This document shows positions 7,803-16,279 of a stretch of 27,959 nt of DNA, one piece after another. Each line of letters begins with the position of its first letter. Position 1 is the first letter of the stretch. Under the pieces are notes generated by a model that saw nothing but the letters and a program-made list of their open reading frames with translations, did not search any database and was not told the origin of the DNA. The DNA is from CAYVMN01 sp964452575. GTDB taxonomy: Bacteria > Desulfobacterota > DSM-4660 > Desulfatiglandales > Desulfatiglandaceae. The translations under genes and the position numbers were made by a program. The stretch is from the NCBI GenBank assembly GCA_964452575.1, contig CAYVMN010000027.1, positions 1-27,959 of the forward strand. Reading direction: 5' to 3'.

Positions 7803-10598
7803 CTAGTCCAGACTGTATTCTGCCTCCTTTAGTTTGGCATGGGCCGCAGCGAGCCTGGCTATGGGGACCCTTAGGGGGGAACAGGATACGTAACTGACCT
7901 TGATGTGATGGCAGAACCGGACGGAATCTGGATACCCCCCCTGTTCACCACAGATACCTACGCTTATCTCGGGTCGGGTCTTTCTTGCCCATTCCATTGT
8001 AATCATCATGAGCCGCCCCACGCCTTTGATATCCAAGACCTCGAAGGGATTGTGCTGTAATATCCTATTCCTGTTGTAGAGGGGCAAGAACTTATTTTCG
8101 GCGTCTTCCCTTGAAAAAGAGAACGTGGCCTGGGTGAGGTCATTGGTGCCAAAGGATATGAACTCTGCCAGTTCTGCTATGCGACCCGCCCGCATGCAGG
8201 CCCTCACCACCTCAATCATCGTGCCAAACTTGCATGAGACCTTGATCCCGTATTTCTTCTCTACCTTCTTGTGAATCTTCGTGACATAGCGGTGGACCCA
8301 TTTAAGCTCCTCAAGGGTACAGACCTGCGGAACCATGATTTCAGGGACTATCTGTCCCCCGGCATTGATATGTTCTGCGGCAGCCTCAAGGATGGCCCTG
8401 ATCTGCATCGAATAGATCTCAGGGTAGGTAATTCCAAGCCTGACCCCACGGTGGCCCATCATGGGGTTGGTCTCTGACAAGGCCCTCACCCTCTCGACCA
8501 GTTCCTCCTTGGATTTGATGAGAGGTTCAGCTAGGTGCTTTTCTTTGAGCTCTGTCAGTCCCTGGGTCATGCTCTCAAGATTGGCCGCATATCGTTCATG
8601 GAGTTCAGGACCAAGAATCTTGAGTGTGTTTGGAAGTTCAGCCATACCCTCTACAGTCTTTCTGAGTTCCTTGAGGTCGTTGATCTCCCTCATGAGCTCC
8701 TCCTCTGAGGGGAGGAACTCATGTATCGGGGGATCCAGGAGACGGATGGTTATCGGGTAACCATCCATTATCCGGAATATCTCTTTGAAATCCTCTCTCT
8801 GGAACGGTAGAAGGCGTTCAAGGGCTGTCTCTCTCTCCCTGCTGTTATCTGCCAGGATCATATCCTGTACGATGGGTAATCTCTCTGCCTGATTGAACAT
8901 CCGTTCCGTTCGGCAGAGGCCAATCCCCACTGCGCCAAACTTCTTCGCCTTAGAGACGGCCTCGGGCGTGTCCGCATTGGCCATCACCTTTAACTCGCTC
9001 ACACCATCGGCCCATTCCAGAAGTACCAGAAGGTCTTCGACGAACTCGGGGTCAATGGTTGGGACCTTGCCCTGATATATGTCTCCGGTTGATCCATCTA
9101 TGGTAATCACATCACCCTCTCTGAAGACCGTACCCTTTATTGTTATCTCCCTTGCATTCTTGTTGAAAACAATGGCTTCGCAACCCGAAACACAGGGTTT
9201 CCCAACACTCCTGGCCACTACCGCTGCATGGGAGGTCTTGCCCCCGCGGCTCGTGAGTATCCCTTGTGCGGCAAAGAATCCGTGTATGTCTTCCGGCCTT
9301 GTCTCCTCCCGGACCAAGATTACCTTTTCTCCAAGCTTCGCCTTGATCTCGGCCCGATCTGCATCAAAGACTATCTTGCCCGATGCGGCCCCTGGAGATG
9401 CAGCGAGCCCACTTGCCAGGACCTCCACCTTGGCCTGTGGGTCCAGCTGCGGGTGAAGGAGTTGCTCTAGCATCTCCGGCTGCACACGAAGGATGGCCTC
9501 TTCTTCTGAGATGAGGCCCTCGTTCACCATGTCGATGGATGTCTTTATAAGGGCAGAGGCATTCATCTTGGCGTTCCTGGTCTGAAGACAGTATAGCTTC
9601 CCCCTTTCAACTGTAAACTCCAGGTCCTGCACCTCCTGGTAATAATCCTCCAGGGTATGTCTCAAGTACTCTAACTCCTTATAGATCTCCGGCATATCCT
9701 TTCGGAGTTCCCTGATCGATTTCGGGGTCCTGATCCCGGCTACCACGTCTTCCCCTTGGGCATTGATCATATATTCCCCAAAAAAACGATTTTCCCCGGT
9801 AGCCGGGTTTCTGGTAAATGCGACTCCTGTGGCGCTATCATTACCCATGTTTCCGAATACCATTGTACAGATATTCACTGCAGTGCCGTTGGCCATGTCC
9901 GGGGTGATGTTGAATTCCTTACGGTAATCGACCGCCCGTTTTCCCATCCAGGACCTAAAGACCGCCTCCACGGCCAAATCCAGCTGGACATAGGTATCTT
10001 CCGGAAAGGGCTTTCCACTGGTTTCATCGACCAGGTCAAGGAATCTGTCGCAGACCTCTTTCAGGGCCTTTCCTGGGAGATCAGTATCTCCCTTTACCCC
10101 ATATTTTTCCTTCATGCTGTTGAATATTTCGTCAAATCCTTGGTCATTGACGCCCAGCGCGATAGAGGCGAATAGCTGAATCAAACGTCGATATAGGTCA
10201 TAGACAAATCTCTCATCCCCGGTTAGCCGTATGAACCCTTCCACTGTCTCCCTGTTTAAACCAAGGTTAAGAATGGTATCCATCATGCCTGGCATGGACA
10301 TTGCTGCCCCTGATCTCACAGACACCAAAAGGGGGTGCTTGGGGTCGCCGAATCCCTTCTCGGTCTTTTTCTCCAGGCCTGCCATAGAGGCCCTGATCTG
10401 ATGGACCAGTTCAGGGCTAAGCCCCTTCTTTTGCCGGGCCAGATAGGCCAGACAGGCCTCAGTGGTAATCACAAAACCAGGTGGGACAGGAAGTCCCAGT
10501 TGTGTCATTTCACAAAGGTTGGCCCCCTTTCCACCGAGGAGTTTCTTGTTCTTCCCGTCACCTTCCTCGAAGGAGTAGACATACTTTTTGACTTCCAT
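7803..10598 (-). CDS. ppdK: Pyruvate, phosphate dikinase
   Basis: A 931-residue enzyme interconverting pyruvate, ATP and phosphate with phosphoenolpyruvate, AMP and pyrophosphate. In anaerobes it works in gluconeogenesis or PPi-linked glycolysis. The N-terminal ATP-grasp starts with LLGGKGANLCEMTQLGLPVPPGFVI, followed by SVRSGAAMSMPGMMDTILNLG. The swivelling phosphohistidine domain has GGKTSHAAVVAR with His457. The C-terminal PEP/pyruvate barrel has LCRTERMF, MGHRGVRLGI, FGTNDLTQATFSFSREDA and YVSCSP with the general acid Cys906. In the last block this protein reads GICGEQGGYPDSV, where the family usually has GEHGG followed by DP or EP. At 931 residues it is somewhat longer than the common 870-890. 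The ATG at 10598 follows a strong GAGGAG site that overlaps the stop codon of the upstream 55-codon gene, so the two are probably translationally linked. Confidence 0.96.
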   Translation of the reverse strand: MEVKKYVYSFEEGDGKNKKLLGGKGANLCEMTQLGLPVPPGFVITTEACLAYLARQKKGLSPELVHQIRASMAGLEKKTEKGFGDPKHPLLVSVRSGAAMSMPGMMDTILNLGLNRETVEGFIRLTGDERFVYDLYRRLIQLFASIALGVNDQGFDEIFNSMKEKYGVKGDTDLPGKALKEVCDRFLDLVDETSGKPFPEDTYVQLDLAVEAVFRSWMGKRAVDYRKEFNITPDMANGTAVNICTMVFGNMGNDSATGVAFTRNPATGENRFFGEYMINAQGEDVVAGIRTPKSIRELRKDMPEIYKELEYLRHTLEDYYQEVQDLEFTVERGKLYCLQTRNAKMNASALIKTSIDMVNEGLISEEEAILRVQPEMLEQLLHPQLDPQAKVEVLASGLAASPGAASGKIVFDADRAEIKAKLGEKVILVREETRPEDIHGFFAAQGILTSRGGKTSHAAVVARSVGKPCVSGCEAIVFNKNAREITIKGTVFREGDVITIDGSTGDIYQGKVPTIDPEFVEDLLVLLEWADGVSELKVMANADTPEAVSKAKKFGAVGIGLCRTERMFNQAERLPIVQDMILADNSRERETALERLLPFQREDFKEIFRIMDGYPITIRLLDPPIHEFLPSEEELMREINDLKELRKTVEGMAELPNTLKILGPELHERYAANLESMTQGLTELKEKHLAEPLIKSKEELVERVRALSETNPMMGHRGVRLGITYPEIYSMQIRAILEAAAEHINAGGQIVPEIMVPQVCTLEELKWVHRYVTKIHKKVEKKYGIKVSCKFGTMIEVVRACMRAGRIAELAEFISFGTNDLTQATFSFSREDAENKFLPLYNRNRILQHNPFEVLDIKGVGRLMMITMEWARKTRPEISVGICGEQGGYPDSVRFCHHIKVSYVSCSPLRVPIARLAAAHAKLKEAEYSLD

Positions 10599-10608
10599 GC
10601 TTCTCTCC

Positions 10609-10776
10609 TCAATTCTGCCTTCTCAAATATTCAAATACATATGCAAGACCAACAAATATCAGGGCCAGCCCCAATACCTTGATCGTGGTCGTACCCTGAA
10701 AGAATATATGGGTAACGATGAACGCAAATAACCCTGAGAGGACAAGGCGTATCGCGAATTTTTGGACTCTTTTCAT
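10609..10776 (-). CDS. Small two-helix membrane protein (55 residues)
   Basis: A 55-codon gene between the 107-residue protein and ppdK. The product begins MKRVQKFAIRLVLSGLF, has two hydrophobic stretches (about residues 8-25 and 33-50) separated by a short FQGTTTIK loop, and ends in a basic EYLRRQN tail, as expected for a small inner-membrane hairpin. The ATG at 10776 is preceded, two codons earlier, by another in-frame ATG at 10782; an AGAG element lies nearer to the proper distance from 10776. The TGA stop (10611-10609) is part of TGAGGAGAG, the ppdK ribosome binding site, and the upstream gene ends only 34 bases before. This tight packing supports a real gene. I do not recognise a family, and function is unknown. 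Confidence 0.7.
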   Translation of the reverse strand: MKRVQKFAIRLVLSGLFAFIVTHIFFQGTTTIKVLGLALIFVGLAYVFEYLRRQN

Positions 10777-10810
10777 TGCCATCAACTCTTCAATTCTCAG
10801 GCCTATCTGC

Positions 10811-11134
10811 TCAGGATTTCTTGAAGGGAATGACCTTTCCTGGTTTTCCTAGAGTCTCCTTTCCCTCGGACCGGTCTGATATCTCGGTATCTCCAGGGCG
10901 TGAGACCTTCTTCACCTCTTCCAGCCTCACGGGTATTCCCCCCATTGTAAATGGGGCTCCGTCCACATATGATTCTCTAAGGATCCAGGTGACAGTCTGG
11001 GCAGGTATAGTCAGTAGTAAGAGGGTTACCCGATACCACCCCTTTTTGATGTCAGGCCCAATAGATTCGATGCGTGCATAGGCCGTCGCCTGGTCCTTGT
11101 AATAGATCAGAATTATTTCTCCTTCACTGCGCAT
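10811..11134 (-). CDS. Uncharacterised 107-residue protein
   Basis: A hypothetical protein of 107 residues. The first two thirds look like a small beta-rich domain (EGEIILIYYKDQATAYARIESI, then GWYRVTLLLLTIPAQTVTWIL and FTMGGIPVRLEEV); the tail is charged and probably flexible, ending VIPFKKS. No signal peptide or clear membrane segment is visible, and I do not recognise a named family. The frame can start with a GTG at 11143, but an AAGGTG element 7 bases before the ATG at 11134 favours that start. It lies in the same leftward run as the 55-residue membrane protein and ppdK, so it may be co-transcribed with them. Confidence 0.72.
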   Translation of the reverse strand: MRSEGEIILIYYKDQATAYARIESIGPDIKKGWYRVTLLLLTIPAQTVTWILRESYVDGAPFTMGGIPVRLEEVKKVSRPGDTEISDRSEGKETLGKPGKVIPFKKS

Positions 11135-11234
11135 AGCTAACACCTTGTGTCTTCGATATAATCACCCTAGTCGATAGCCATTATGAAGCCCGACTTTCAA
11201 CCGGCAACATCTAATCCTCAGCTGGCATCCGGTC

Positions 11235-11576
11235 TCAGTCGCTGTCCCTCAATACGCTGCCAGGATCGGCCCTCAATTTATCCAGCTTTGCCTCGAAGGC
11301 GCTTCCAAGGTCTACCCCCATTTGCTGAACCCGCTTCTTGGCGTGTAGCCCTATGTTTCGGCTGTCCTTGTAAAAGCTGTCGTCATGACGGGCCTTGGGA
11401 TCGTAGGCTGCCAGGCGGTCGCTCTCTGAGACATGATAAGCCACTCTTGAAATGAGCCTTTTCAGCTTATGCCCGCCGCATCCGGGACAAGCCAGGCCTT
11501 TCTCCTCCTGGTTATTCATGACCAGGCTTTGAAATTGTCTTCGGCAGGCGATGCATTGGTATTCATAAATGGGCAT
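11235..11576 (-). CDS. FmdB-family zinc-ribbon protein
   Basis: A 113-residue protein starting MPIYEYQCIAC, the hallmark N-terminus of the FmdB/CxxC_CxxC_SSSS small regulatory protein family. A second knuckle, CPGCGG, completes a single zinc ribbon within about residues 1-45. The rest is polar and helical. The family is named from a putative regulator of formylmethanofuran dehydrogenase, but a general function has not been shown. The frame extends upstream to 11621, but an AGGGGA site just before the ATG at 11576 and the family N-terminus fix the start there. It heads the leftward cluster toward ppdK and is divergent from the hdr operon, sharing a 254-bp intergenic region. Confidence 0.9.
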   Translation of the reverse strand: MPIYEYQCIACRRQFQSLVMNNQEEKGLACPGCGGHKLKRLISRVAYHVSESDRLAAYDPKARHDDSFYKDSRNIGLHAKKRVQQMGVDLGSAFEAKLDKLRADPGSVLRDSD

Positions 11577-11728
11577 TTCACAATCCCCTCCGTTTGTTGG
11601 TTGCCTGGGCCATATGGTCACCAGGAAATAAGTACAGGGGAATCAGGTCGATTCGTCCAAAACTATTGTAACTTACCAGACTATCACAACTTAGACAACA
11701 CCAATAAAGACATATACAAGGATTTTAC

Positions 11729-11755
11729 TTGACACCTAGGGAGGGTATGTGTCAA
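11729..11755. promoter_or_regulatory. 27-bp palindrome, putative operator of the hdr operon
   Basis: Two 10-bp half-sites, TTGACACCTA (11729-11738) and TATGTGTCAA (11746-11755), are inverted repeats with one mismatch and a 7-base centre. The half-sites are about 17 bp centre to centre, fitting a dimeric DNA-binding protein. It lies about 76 bp before the hdrA start and just upstream of the best sigma70-like promoter, in the region shared with the divergent FmdB gene. The regulator is unknown. The left half also resembles a -35 box, but no good -10 follows at 17 bases. Confidence 0.5.
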
Positions 11756-11772
11756 TAAAACCCGTTTATTTT

Positions 11773-11802
11773 TTGTTGTTAATATCACACCTTTAATAAA
11801 AT
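11773..11802 (+). promoter_or_regulatory. Candidate sigma70-like promoter of the hdr-mvhD-met operon
   Basis: TTGTTG (11773-11778), an 18-base spacer and TAAAAT (11797-11802) fit a housekeeping promoter with a weak -35 and a good -10. The start of transcription would fall near 11809, leaving a short leader before the hdrA ATG at 11831. The surrounding stretch is strongly AT-rich compared with the gene that follows. Confidence 0.4.
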
Positions 11803-11830
11803 TTAGGAATAGAACCGGGAGACAAATATC

Positions 11831-14800
11831 ATGGATAAGGGCATTCCAACAGGATCTGTCATGGTCGTGGGGGCCGGTATTGCCGGCATCCAGGCCTCAC
11901 TGGACCTGGCTGATTCTGGCTATCTGGTCTATCTGGTCGAGAAGAAATCTGCCATTGGCGGGGTTATGGCCCAACTGGATAAGACCTTCCCTACCAATGA
12001 CTGCTCTATGTGCATCATCTCACCCAAACTGGTGGAATGTGGAAGGCATTTGAACATCGATCTCCTGGCCATGACCGAGATAGAGGAGGTCAGCGGCGGG
12101 CCAGGAAACTTTAAGGTCAAGGTTGTGCATAGGCCCCGCTATGTTGATATGGCAAAATGCACCGCCTGCGGAGAGTGCGACAGGGTATGTCCTATAGAGG
12201 TCCCCAACCATTTTGATCAGGGAATGCGTCAGAGGAAGGCCGCCTATAAACTTTACCCCCAGGCCATGCCCAGCGCCTATGCCATCCAAAAAAGGGGAAC
12301 CGCTCCATGTAAGGCGGCTTGCCCTGCACACATAAGTGTCCAGGGATATGTGGCCCTGGCGGCTCAGGGAAAATTTGGTGAAGCACTCAGGCTCATCAAG
12401 GAAGAAAACCCGTTACCGGCTATATGCGGCAGGGTTTGCCATCATCCCTGCGAGTCGGTCTGTACCCGTGGCCAGGCGGACGCGCCTGTGGCCATCGATT
12501 TCATCAAACGATATGTGGCTGACCTGGACATTAATTCCGAGACCCGATACGTCCCCCAGGTGAATGAAAGGAGGGGGGAAAGGGTCGCCATCATAGGGTC
12601 AGGGCCGGCAGGGGTCTCCTGTGCCTATTACCTTGCAATAAAGGGCTATCAGGTGACCGTCTTTGAGAAGCTCCCGGTGGCGGGCGGCATGCTGGCGGTG
12701 GGTATCCCCGATTACCGTCTTCCAAAGGATATCCTCCGGGCCGAGATCCAGGTCATAGAGGATATGGGGGTAGAGATCAGGACCGGGGTAGAGGTTGGAA
12801 AGGACATAACAATAGAACAGCTCCGGAAGGAGGGTTACAGGGCTATATTTCTCGCCATTGGTGCCCACGAGTGCAAGAGGCTCTCCATTGAAGGTGAAGA
12901 CCTCGAAGGTGTATACCCTGGGGTAGATTTCCTTCGTGAGGTGAATCTAGGGAAAAAGATATATCTGGGAGATCGCGTGGCGGTGATTGGTGGTGGAAAC
13001 GTGGCCATGGATTCGGTGCGAACGGCCCTGAGGACCGGTTCCAACGAGGCCTTTGTAATCTATCGGCGCAGTTTCGAGGAAATGCCAGCCAATGAGGAAG
13101 AGATCGAGGAGTGCAGGGAGGAAGGCATTGAAATCCACACCCTGGCAACCCCCACGCGCATTATTGGTGAAGGGGGCAAGGTAAAGTCCATTGAATGCAT
13201 TAAGATGACCCTGGGAGAACCCGATGAGAGCGGCAGGCGTCGTCCTATACCGTTGGAAGGCTCTGAGTTCATAATCGATGTTGATGCCGTCATCCCTGCA
13301 ATCGGCCAGGAATCGGATTGGGCCTGTCTGGGTCCTGAATGTGCCTGCACCCTTTCCGATTGGGGGACCATGAATGTCGATCCCCTGACCCTCCAGACAG
13401 GTGATCCAGACATCTTTGCAGGGGGAGATGCGGTAACCGGCCCAAGGACCGTGATAGAGGCCATCGAGGCAGGCAAACAGGCGGCTATTTCCATTGATCG
13501 ATTCATTATGGGAATGGACCTCAGGGAAGGTCGTGAAAAGGAGTGGGAGGCCGTTCAAGATGTGAGCACCGAAGGTTATGACCGTATCCCCCGCACACAA
13601 ATGCCCAGGCTCGAGCCAGGAGAGAGGATCGGCAGTTTCGACGAGGTGCAACTGGGATTCAGCCAGGAGCAGGCAGTGAATGAGGCAAAGAGGTGCCTTG
13701 CCTGTGGCATATGCTCAGAGTGCTACCAATGCGTGGAGGCATGCCTGGCCGGGGCGGTTGTGCACGAGATGAAGCCTGTGGAACGGTCTATCGAGGTGGG
13801 CGCTATTCTGCTTTCACCCGGTTTTCAACCTTTCGATCCCGCCGTGTATGACACCTACAACTATGCCAGCCACCCAAACGTAGTCACCAGCATGGAGTTC
13901 GAACGAATACTTTCAGCCTCCGGGCCATTTGAAGGGCACCTGGTAAGGCCATCAGATCATACAGAACCCAAGAAGATTGCCTGGCTTCAATGCGTAGGCT
14001 CCAGGGACATCAACCGCGGGGACCATTCATACTGTTCCGCTGTTTGCTGCATGTATGCCATAAAGGAGGCGGTGATTGCCAAGGAGCATAGCAAGGGAGA
14101 GCTGGATACGGCCATCTTCTTTATGGATATGCGAACCTATGGAAAGGACTTCGAGAAATACTACACGAGGGCCGAAGAGGAAAGCGGGGTCCGATTCATT
14201 CGATCCAGGATCCACTCCCTGGACCCCGTGGATGGTGACAGGCTCAGGGTGGCTTACGCAACCGAGTCAGGTGAAGTCAAACAAGAGACCTTTGACATGG
14301 TGGTACTCTCGGTCGGCCTTGAGCCCAACGATGATGTGGTCCAACTGGCCGAGAGGCTGGGTGTTGAGCTCAATGAGCACAATTACGCCAGGACAGAGAG
14401 CTTCACGCCTGTCAGTACAAACAGGGAGGGGATATATCTCTGCGGCGTCTTCCAGGGCCCAAAGGATATACCCCAGTCGGTCATGGAGGCCTCTGCGGCA
14501 GCCGCTGCCTCAGGTCAGATACTGGCCGGTGCCAGGGGGACCCTGACAAGGACCAAAGAGCTGCCTCCAGAGCAGGACTTCACAGGAGAAGAACCGCGCA
14601 TCGGAGTATTTGTCTGTAATTGCGGGATAAACATAGGCGGAGTTGCAGATGTCCCGGCAGTAAGGGATTACGCCAAGACCCTGCCTCACGTGGTCTATGT
14701 GGAAGACAATCTCTTCACCTGTTCCCAGGACACCCAAGACAAGATAAAGGAGGTCATCAAGAAAGAGGGTCTAAACCGAGTGGTGGTCGCATCCTGCTCC

Positions 14801-16267
14801 CCTCGCACCCATGAGCCCCTCTTCCAGGATACTATCAGGGACGCGGGCCTAAACAAGTACCTGTTTGAAATGGCCAACATCCGGGATCAGAATACCTGGG
14901 TCCACATGAACGACCCGGAGAAGGCGACCGAAAAGGCCAAGGACCTGGTACGCATGGCAGTGGCCAAGGCCGCCCTGGTAGAACCGCTACAGCAAGTTCC
15001 ACTTGATGTAACGAATTCCGCCCTGATCATAGGTGGAGGCGTGGCCGGTATGGAGGCAGCCCTTGGCGTGGCAGAGCAGGGCTATCAGGCCTACCTTGTT
15101 GAAAAGACCGGAGAGCTTGGCGGGGTGGCAAGGAGGCTCCGATCTACATGGAAAGGTGAGAAAGTAGGGCCCTATCTAAAGGACCTCATTCAGCGGGTCC
15201 AGGACCATCCCCTTGTCCAGGTCTTTTTGGAGACAGAAGTCCAAGATACAACGGGTATTATCGGCAACTTTGCTACAACACTGGGCCGAGGCAACGGAAA
15301 GGATAGGACAGTAATCGAGCACGGTGTCACAATCTTTGCGACCGGAGGGAAGGAATATAGACCCCAAGAGTACCTCTACGGCAGGCACCCGGCAGTCCTC
15401 ACCCACCTGGACCTCGACGAGGCCATCCTTGCGGGCCATGATCGCGTTGCGGGTGCACAGACAGCGGTCTTCATACAGTGTGTGGGCTCCAGGATACCTG
15501 AGAGACCCTATTGCAGCAAGACCTGCTGCACGCATAGCCTTGAAAGCGCGACGAAGCTCAAGGAAATAAACCCTGATATGGGCGTCTATATCCTTTACCG
15601 GGATCTTCGGTCTTACGGTTTCCGCGAAGACCTCTACCGAAGGGCCAGGGAAATGGGCGTGATCTTCATCCGCTATGATCTTGAAGAGCCACCCGAGGCC
15701 AAACTGGACGAGGGACAAAACCTCTCGGTGATGGTAATGGACCATGTGCTGGGCCGACCCATCAAGTTATCACCTGACCTCCTGATATTGGCCTCAGCCA
15801 TCCTGCCGAACGAAAACAAGGGCCTCTTCGAATTGTTCAAGATCCCTGTCAATAATGAGGGATTCCTCATCGAGGCCCACATGAAACTGCGGCCTGTGGA
15901 CTTTGCCTCAGAAGGTCTCTTCATGGCCGGGCTTGCACATTACCCGAAACCCTTAGACGAGAGTATTGCCCAGGCAAAGGCGGCCGTTGCCAGGAGCATG
16001 ACAATTCTATCCAGGGAGGCCATCCTGGTGGGCGGCGTTGTGGCCAAGGTAGAGCCGGAGAGGTGTGCGGCATGCCTCACCTGTGTCAGGACTTGTCCCT
16101 ATGACGCCCCGTATATCTCTCAAGAGGGTCATGCAGTAATCGATCCTGCCGAATGCAGGGGTTGTGGTTCGTGCGTGGCCGAATGCCCTGGTAAGGCCAT
16201 CAGGCTCCAGCACTTTACAGATGAACAGATTATTGCCAAGGAGGACGCCCTATTTCAGGTGGGCTAG
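11831..16267 (+). CDS. hdrA: HdrL-like large HdrA fusion: HdrA / GltD-like module / second HdrA / ferredoxin
   Basis: A 1478-residue flavin and iron-sulfur protein. Residues 1-105 are the HdrA FAD-binding front (VMVVGAGIAGIQASL; DKTFPTNDCSMCIISPKLVE), followed by a cluster motif CTACGECDRVCP near 109. About 155-230 is a cysteine-rich Fer4_20-type region, and about 248-570 a GltD/NfnB-like FAD-NAD(P)H module (VAIIGSGPAGVSCAYYLA near 249, VAVIGGGNVAMDSVR near 383). CLACGICSECYQCVEAC near 622-640 and the HdrA back half follow, with YCSAVCCMYAIK where some HdrA proteins carry selenocysteine; here it is Cys. About 925-1060 is an HdrA N-terminal domain (VFVCNCGINIGG), about 1063-1390 a second HdrA flavin domain (ALIIGGGVAGMEAALG; YCSKTCC), and two ferredoxin motifs end it (CAACLTCVRTCP, CRGCGSCVAECP). 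Large fused HdrA proteins have been called HdrL in sulfate reducers. It probably carries two or three FADs and many clusters, passing electrons to MvhD and MetVF. No separate hdrB or hdrC adjoins. Confidence 0.93.
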   Translation: MDKGIPTGSVMVVGAGIAGIQASLDLADSGYLVYLVEKKSAIGGVMAQLDKTFPTNDCSMCIISPKLVECGRHLNIDLLAMTEIEEVSGGPGNFKVKVVHRPRYVDMAKCTACGECDRVCPIEVPNHFDQGMRQRKAAYKLYPQAMPSAYAIQKRGTAPCKAACPAHISVQGYVALAAQGKFGEALRLIKEENPLPAICGRVCHHPCESVCTRGQADAPVAIDFIKRYVADLDINSETRYVPQVNERRGERVAIIGSGPAGVSCAYYLAIKGYQVTVFEKLPVAGGMLAVGIPDYRLPKDILRAEIQVIEDMGVEIRTGVEVGKDITIEQLRKEGYRAIFLAIGAHECKRLSIEGEDLEGVYPGVDFLREVNLGKKIYLGDRVAVIGGGNVAMDSVRTALRTGSNEAFVIYRRSFEEMPANEEEIEECREEGIEIHTLATPTRIIGEGGKVKSIECIKMTLGEPDESGRRRPIPLEGSEFIIDVDAVIPAIGQESDWACLGPECACTLSDWGTMNVDPLTLQTGDPDIFAGGDAVTGPRTVIEAIEAGKQAAISIDRFIMGMDLREGREKEWEAVQDVSTEGYDRIPRTQMPRLEPGERIGSFDEVQLGFSQEQAVNEAKRCLACGICSECYQCVEACLAGAVVHEMKPVERSIEVGAILLSPGFQPFDPAVYDTYNYASHPNVVTSMEFERILSASGPFEGHLVRPSDHTEPKKIAWLQCVGSRDINRGDHSYCSAVCCMYAIKEAVIAKEHSKGELDTAIFFMDMRTYGKDFEKYYTRAEEESGVRFIRSRIHSLDPVDGDRLRVAYATESGEVKQETFDMVVLSVGLEPNDDVVQLAERLGVELNEHNYARTESFTPVSTNREGIYLCGVFQGPKDIPQSVMEASAAAAASGQILAGARGTLTRTKELPPEQDFTGEEPRIGVFVCNCGINIGGVADVPAVRDYAKTLPHVVYVEDNLFTCSQDTQDKIKEVIKKEGLNRVVVASCSPRTHEPLFQDTIRDAGLNKYLFEMANIRDQNTWVHMNDPEKATEKAKDLVRMAVAKAALVEPLQQVPLDVTNSALIIGGGVAGMEAALGVAEQGYQAYLVEKTGELGGVARRLRSTWKGEKVGPYLKDLIQRVQDHPLVQVFLETEVQDTTGIIGNFATTLGRGNGKDRTVIEHGVTIFATGGKEYRPQEYLYGRHPAVLTHLDLDEAILAGHDRVAGAQTAVFIQCVGSRIPERPYCSKTCCTHSLESATKLKEINPDMGVYILYRDLRSYGFREDLYRRAREMGVIFIRYDLEEPPEAKLDEGQNLSVMVMDHVLGRPIKLSPDLLILASAILPNENKGLFELFKIPVNNEGFLIEAHMKLRPVDFASEGLFMAGLAHYPKPLDESIAQAKAAVARSMTILSREAILVGGVVAKVEPERCAACLTCVRTCPYDAPYISQEGHAVIDPAECRGCGSCVAECPGKAIRLQHFTDEQIIAKEDALFQVG

Positions 16268-16279
16268 TGAGGAGGAGAG

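Noticed and set aside
12947..13651. 234-codon minus-strand frame inside hdrA
   Set aside because: It lies opposite a clearly conserved coding region in a GC-rich gene; antisense open frames are expected there.
13982..14070. Selenocysteine in HdrA
   Set aside because: The YCSAVCC segment, where some HdrA proteins have Sec, is fully Cys-encoded here and no in-frame TGA exists in the gene.
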